From: JBBPYR01 sp038199755
Lineage (GTDB): Bacteria; Chloroflexota; Ktedonobacteria; Ktedonobacterales; Ktedonobacteraceae
Length of the DNA stretch: 9,560 bases
Direction: 5' to 3'
NCBI GenBank assembly: GCA_038199755.1
Contig: JBBPYR010000298.1
Location: 1 to 9,560 of the forward strand
This document shows positions 7,701 to 9,560 of the stretch, in pieces (position 1 is the stretch's first letter; the number at the start of each line of letters is the position of its first letter). The notes under the pieces are model-generated. The model saw only the letters and a list, made by a program, of their open reading frames with translations, was not told where the DNA came from and did not search any database. Position numbers and translations under genes: made by a program.

Positions 7701-7813
7701 ACACCGTGTGGGATTGGAGCCTCATTCCGATTGTCGAGAAAGAGCAACAAGAGACGGTGCGCTACATACTGCTTTCCGCAGTGGAGATCACCGAACAGGT
7801 TCGCGGGCAGTAA
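4727..7813 (+). CDS. CheB-CheR fusion with PAS / coiled coil / PAS-PAS sensor region, no kinase domain
   Basis: This 1028-residue protein joins a methylesterase, a methyltransferase and sensor domains. CheB spans about 24-210, with Ser32 (GSSAGG), His59 (LAQHLD) and Asp152 (GSGSDG). The CheR N-terminal helical domain spans about 220-283 (FRSYKTSTILRRIGRRM). The SAM-dependent CheR domain follows at about 284-475, with NVTQFFRD, the SAM loop WAAGCASGEEPYS near 319-332, ATDLD, and LCRNVLIYF near 423-431. A PAS domain lies at about 535-650, a heptad coiled coil at 675-758, and two further PAS-like domains at about 765-890 and 895-1022, ending in EITEQV, a usual PAS end. Many relatives continue into a histidine kinase; here none is present, so output must be methyl transfer or a partner kinase. 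The start overlaps the open frame of the upstream CheB gene (ATGA), which suggests former translational coupling; the GGGAG upstream is at a long spacing. ATG 4769 is an alternative start. Confidence 0.93.
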   Translation: MSETKETREEKFSAMPGRGEAWLPDLVVVGSSAGGVEALSIFVGSLPDDFPAPIVLAQHLDPTRASNLDEILRRRTSLTVNLVTSVSRLLPGEIYVVPANRQVLIRDGHVEVKEDLSKRSRAKPSVDTLLSTAAEVYGEHLIAVILTGSGSDGAVGAVDVKNAGGMVIIQDPQTARYPSMPLALPPTMIDFEATIEQIGPLLYDLLMGVSFPRPEEKTEDVLRAILEQVSQQASVDFRSYKTSTILRRIGRRMAVTHKHSIQDYEEYLRHHPEEIGELVKAFLINVTQFFRDPEAFAYLKSDILPRLIEQARGRGRDLRLWAAGCASGEEPYSLAMLLTDMLSAEISEWNVKIFATDLDEAAISFARRGLYSENLLRGIPSAYIERFFERVDHGYRIAKTLRQMVIFGQQDLSRSAPFPRINLVLCRNVLIYFTPELQDYVLSQFAFSLSPDGYLFLGKAETVRPTLSHYELINKHWKVYRCTGNSLPIMRRPYGERTIPHVDGRALTRISRMVSKPNIEQDVSPASLELGQLRRLNDLLLRFLPVGVVIIDRAYRVLTANGTARRLLGLREIGLNEQDFLHAVRGIPYVSVRNSIDAVFRERSAVSLTEVELDIAGGGNGRCVSFSIALMQTEAGMPDLAIISVNDVTEQVQIRRQLEGVQVEQGQLMNELGTANKRLNDVNKELLDANEELQVANEELMLTHEELQATIEEFETTNEELQATNEELETNNEELQATNEELETTNEELRARTSELQELTTMLDSERVRLSEMVELAPFDIVVLRGPLLLIEAFNARYTQLLGEQVVKGRSLEDVYELFWPDGIAIVRLAREAFEQNAVRITSLIRVQQLDLANELVERYFSYTLVPSHDVLGRAIGVIIYAVDETEQHAKDTEAERQQLRFIFEDADHGARAIFDAQTKELLMGSPRYLDLITSFDTREQQTLLGRQWHELTMMLSVEEAEQLWKTVQETHKQVRLPEVHYTLGEGGQDQDTVWDWSLIPIVEKEQQETVRYILLSAVEITEQVRGQ
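6749..7000 (+). repeat. 21-base repeat encoding twelve heptads (coiled coil) in the CheB-CheR fusion
   Basis: Twelve consecutive seven-codon units encode residues 675-758. The core is variations of x-N-E-E-L-x-x, for example ANEELQV, TNEELQA and TNEELET. From 717 to 744 the units alternate LQA and LET, giving a 42-base higher-order period. The protein signature is typical of CheB/CheR-PAS fusions and would form a parallel signalling helix between the first PAS and the C-terminal PAS pair. The DNA copies are diverged at third positions, so selection acts on the protein repeat. Confidence 0.9.
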
Positions 7814-7897
7814 GCAAAGGGCCGTAGGGGTGACATTATGCATATGAACAAATGAAACTGGTCCCTACAGCATCCCATTGATTACCTGTTTAATTCG
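7814..7897. other. Convergent intergenic spacer with weak hairpin
   Basis: This 84-base gap lies between the ends of the CheB-CheR gene and the GH4 gene. GTAGGG (7824-7829) can pair with CCCTAC (7863-7868), extended by GC/GC past one mismatch, but the loop is over 30 bases and no T tract follows on either strand. It is at best a poor terminator. No convincing intrinsic terminator was found for either gene. Confidence 0.3.
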
Positions 7898-9406
7898 TCA
7901 CTGTCCATTAGCTTGGTTTTGTGCCATGTCTTCGACCGTCCTAATGGGAAGCCGTGCCGCTCCTTGTGTCTCGATCAGTTTGACCCGCGTGCCCGTTCGC
8001 GTTGCCTCTTCGAGCCGCCTCTGTGCTGCGGGAACCTCTTGCTGGTACTGTGGGAGCCATTGCTGCTGGGCTACCAGCAACTCATCTGTCATCTGCCACA
8101 CCTCTTCTGGGTTACAAACGGCTCCTACCAGCGGATCATGCAACATGGCCTGTTTGAGGAGCAGAACGTCGCCGTGGACAGCCGCTTCCATCCCCATCTC
8201 CTGTACGCGGACACTGGCTGAGCAGGTTGCGGCGCATGCCAGTGGCAGGTCACCAACGACTGGCATTTGGATACCATTTTTGTCCACGTAGCCTGGTATT
8301 TCGACGACACACCCGCTAGGTAAGTTGGTGATATGCTGCTGGTTGATTATATTGAAATGACCACGGTATACCCGTCCGGTCTCCAGTGCTTCAATGATGT
8401 AGGAGCCATGTTCCTCGCTTCGCGTGTTCTGTGCGATCACTGGCGGCTCTTCCTGTAGCCATTTGGGAAAATCAGCCTCAAACCAATTGCGATTTTCTGT
8501 ACAGACGCGCAGATACCCACCAGTCTCACCGTTGATCCAGTCGGACAGATCAATCCACTGTGGGATTTCGGCAGGACGTTTGCGGTACCAGGGAAGGTAC
8601 TCACTGAGATGGCCATTGGATTCTGTGCTGTAGTACCCAAAGCGGCGGAGCACATCGATGCGCACTTTTTCCGTCTGTGGGTACTGTGGGTGGTTCTCAA
8701 AGAGCGAGAGCATTTTGGGCAGCATGTCCATTCCCCGCCACTGGACCTTGATGAACCACGTCTGATGGTTGATGCCTGCCGCCACGATATCGACATCACG
8801 GCGATGCAACGTCTCGTCTAACCCGATCAGTCTCTCACGTCTTGCCCAGTGTTCAATGCATCTGGTAATTTGCCAGTGTGCCCCCTGCACCCCGTGACAC
8901 AGACCGATCGTTTTGACCTTCCCATACTTGTTGCATGCCCACGTGTTCATGGCCATAGGGTTTGCATAATTCAGGAAGAGTGCTTCTGGCTTGGCTCCTT
9001 CACGGATATCCTTACAGATGTCGAGCAACACGGGGATGGTTCGTTGTGCATACATGATGCCACCCGCGCAGATGGTATCGCCAACGCATTGATCGATACC
9101 GTACTTTAAGGGAATCTCAATATCAGTTTGAAAAGCCGCCAGCCCACCCTGGCGGATGGTGCAGATGACATAGTCACTATCCGCGATGGCCTCGCGGCGG
9201 TTGGTTGTGGCGACGATCTTGGCTGGAAGATTGTTGGCTTCAAGGTCGCGTACACAGAGTTGCCTGACCATTTCGAGGTTCCGACTTGAAATATCTGTAA
9301 AGGCAAACGTCGTGTTGGCTAGTTCTGGAACGGCAACAATATCGTGGAGCAGGGTGCGCGTAAAGCCGATCGAACCCGCACCAATTAGAGCAATTTTCAG
9401 TGCCAT
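7898..9406 (-). CDS. Glycoside hydrolase family 4 enzyme, MelA-like alpha-galactosidase
   Basis: This is a cytoplasmic GH4 hydrolase of 502 residues. The family cleaves glycosides by an NAD- and divalent-metal-dependent oxidation-elimination route, not by classical acid/base hydrolysis. The N-terminal Rossmann loop GAGSIGFT is at 9-16 with acidic Asp38 after the second strand. DTICAGGIM (110-118), NYANPMAMNTWA (146-157), LCHGVQG (169-175, metal ligand Cys170) and GINH (211-214, ligand His214) follow the E. coli MelA pattern closely. Alpha-galactosidase is therefore the best call. Alpha-glucosidase or alpha-galacturonidase activity cannot be excluded, so no symbol is given. It exceeds MelA (about 450) through internal insertions and a C-terminal extension of about 45 residues after WLPQYQQ. 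No signal peptide is seen. The start has AAGGAG (plus 9415-9420) 8 bases upstream. No sugar transporter or regulator is visible within the window; the gene's upstream neighbours lie beyond the end. Confidence 0.9.
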   Translation of the reverse strand: MALKIALIGAGSIGFTRTLLHDIVAVPELANTTFAFTDISSRNLEMVRQLCVRDLEANNLPAKIVATTNRREAIADSDYVICTIRQGGLAAFQTDIEIPLKYGIDQCVGDTICAGGIMYAQRTIPVLLDICKDIREGAKPEALFLNYANPMAMNTWACNKYGKVKTIGLCHGVQGAHWQITRCIEHWARRERLIGLDETLHRRDVDIVAAGINHQTWFIKVQWRGMDMLPKMLSLFENHPQYPQTEKVRIDVLRRFGYYSTESNGHLSEYLPWYRKRPAEIPQWIDLSDWINGETGGYLRVCTENRNWFEADFPKWLQEEPPVIAQNTRSEEHGSYIIEALETGRVYRGHFNIINQQHITNLPSGCVVEIPGYVDKNGIQMPVVGDLPLACAATCSASVRVQEMGMEAAVHGDVLLLKQAMLHDPLVGAVCNPEEVWQMTDELLVAQQQWLPQYQQEVPAAQRRLEEATRTGTRVKLIETQGAARLPIRTVEDMAQNQANGQ

Positions 9407-9431
9407 GTCTTTGTCTCCTTTTTCACCAAAC

Positions 9432-9477
9432 GTCGGCAGGATGCCCCTGTTTTCTAAACAGGGGGAGGAATGCCGAC
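9432..9477. repeat. Compound hairpin in the GH4 gene leader
   Basis: An outer perfect 7-base stem (GTCGGCA at 9432-9438 with TGCCGAC at 9471-9477) encloses an internal loop and an inner perfect 9-base stem (CCCCTGTTT at 9444-9452 with AAACAGGGG at 9456-9464) with a 3-base loop. It ends about 26 bases upstream of the GH4 start. There is no T tract downstream on either strand, so it is not a standard terminator. It could be a leader RNA structure, an operator or a dispersed palindromic element. Confidence 0.65.
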
Positions 9478-9503
9478 CATCTCAACATGCTACAATGTTT
9501 CAA

Positions 9504-9528
9504 CAGAAATTGATAATTGGCAATTCTG
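9504..9528. promoter_or_regulatory. Inverted repeat upstream of the GH4 gene, operator candidate
   Basis: CAGAAATTG (9504-9512) and CAATTCTG (9521-9528) form an inverted repeat of 8 pairs with one extra A in the left arm. It lies about 100 bases upstream of the GH4 start, where the promoter is expected. A plus-strand TTGATA-16-TAGGAT promoter-like pair (9510-9515 and 9532-9537) overlaps it and would point out of the window. A carbohydrate-responsive regulator site is possible but not identified. Confidence 0.35.
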
Positions 9529-9560
9529 TGATAGGATGGTAGACTTGTTCTATGAAGACA

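Noticed and set aside
7127..7843. A 238-codon minus-strand open frame antisense to the PAS region
   Set aside because: No family resemblance; it overlaps strongly supported coding sequence on the other strand and is compositionally a shadow.
8849..9109. Plus-strand open frames opposite the GH4 gene
   Set aside because: Antisense to well-conserved GH4 motifs; no ribosome site and no recognisable protein features.
9552..9560. Start of a new plus-strand gene at the window edge (ATG AAG ACA)
   Set aside because: Only three codons are visible and the nearest AGGA is about 15 bases away; it cannot be supported from this window.

Overview
The window carries five protein-coding genes and no RNA genes, mobile elements or CRISPR arrays that I can see. 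The best guess for the source is a Chloroflexota bacterium of the Ktedonobacteria type. This rests on the large XRE-helix-turn-helix protein with a TPR-like body, whose 'ELGGEYYSKSYVSAVER' recognition region has the style common in that group, and on the mid-GC base composition with AT-rich intergenic spacers. The placement is inference from memory of protein style, not from a search.

Layout: (1) 18-1490, minus strand: RarA/MgsA-type AAA+ ATPase, a replication-fork maintenance factor. (2) 1491-1779: AT-rich divergent intergenic region with a near-consensus sigma-70 promoter for the next gene. A perfect palindrome overlaps its -10 box. (3) 1780-3531, plus strand: XRE-family regulator with a TPR-like C-terminal body, closed by a strong intrinsic terminator at 3565-3603. 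(4) 3792-4613, plus strand: stand-alone CheB-type methylesterase without a receiver domain, with a C-terminal zinc-ribbon-like motif. It ends at an in-frame TAG where relatives, as I recall the family, have a Trp (TGG). The same frame stays open after the TAG and reaches the next gene with an ATGA overlap. (5) 4727-7813, plus strand: CheB-CheR fusion followed by PAS, a long heptad-repeat coiled coil and two further PAS-like domains, with no histidine kinase domain. (6) 7898-9406, minus strand, convergent: NAD-dependent glycoside hydrolase family 4 enzyme, closest in motifs to MelA alpha-galactosidase. A compound hairpin and an inverted repeat lie in its upstream region.

The two CheB-type genes look like one transcription unit and one signalling module: a paralogous methylesterase plus a methylesterase/methyltransferase/sensor fusion. 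No receptors, CheA, CheW, CheY or flagellar genes are visible, so a role in classical chemotaxis is not supported here. The kinase or receptor partner must be encoded elsewhere. The flanking genes (rarA, the XRE regulator and the GH4 hydrolase) show no obvious functional link to this module. The most interesting sequence-level observations are the TGG-to-TAG-like interruption of the first CheB gene and the palindrome on the XRE gene promoter.
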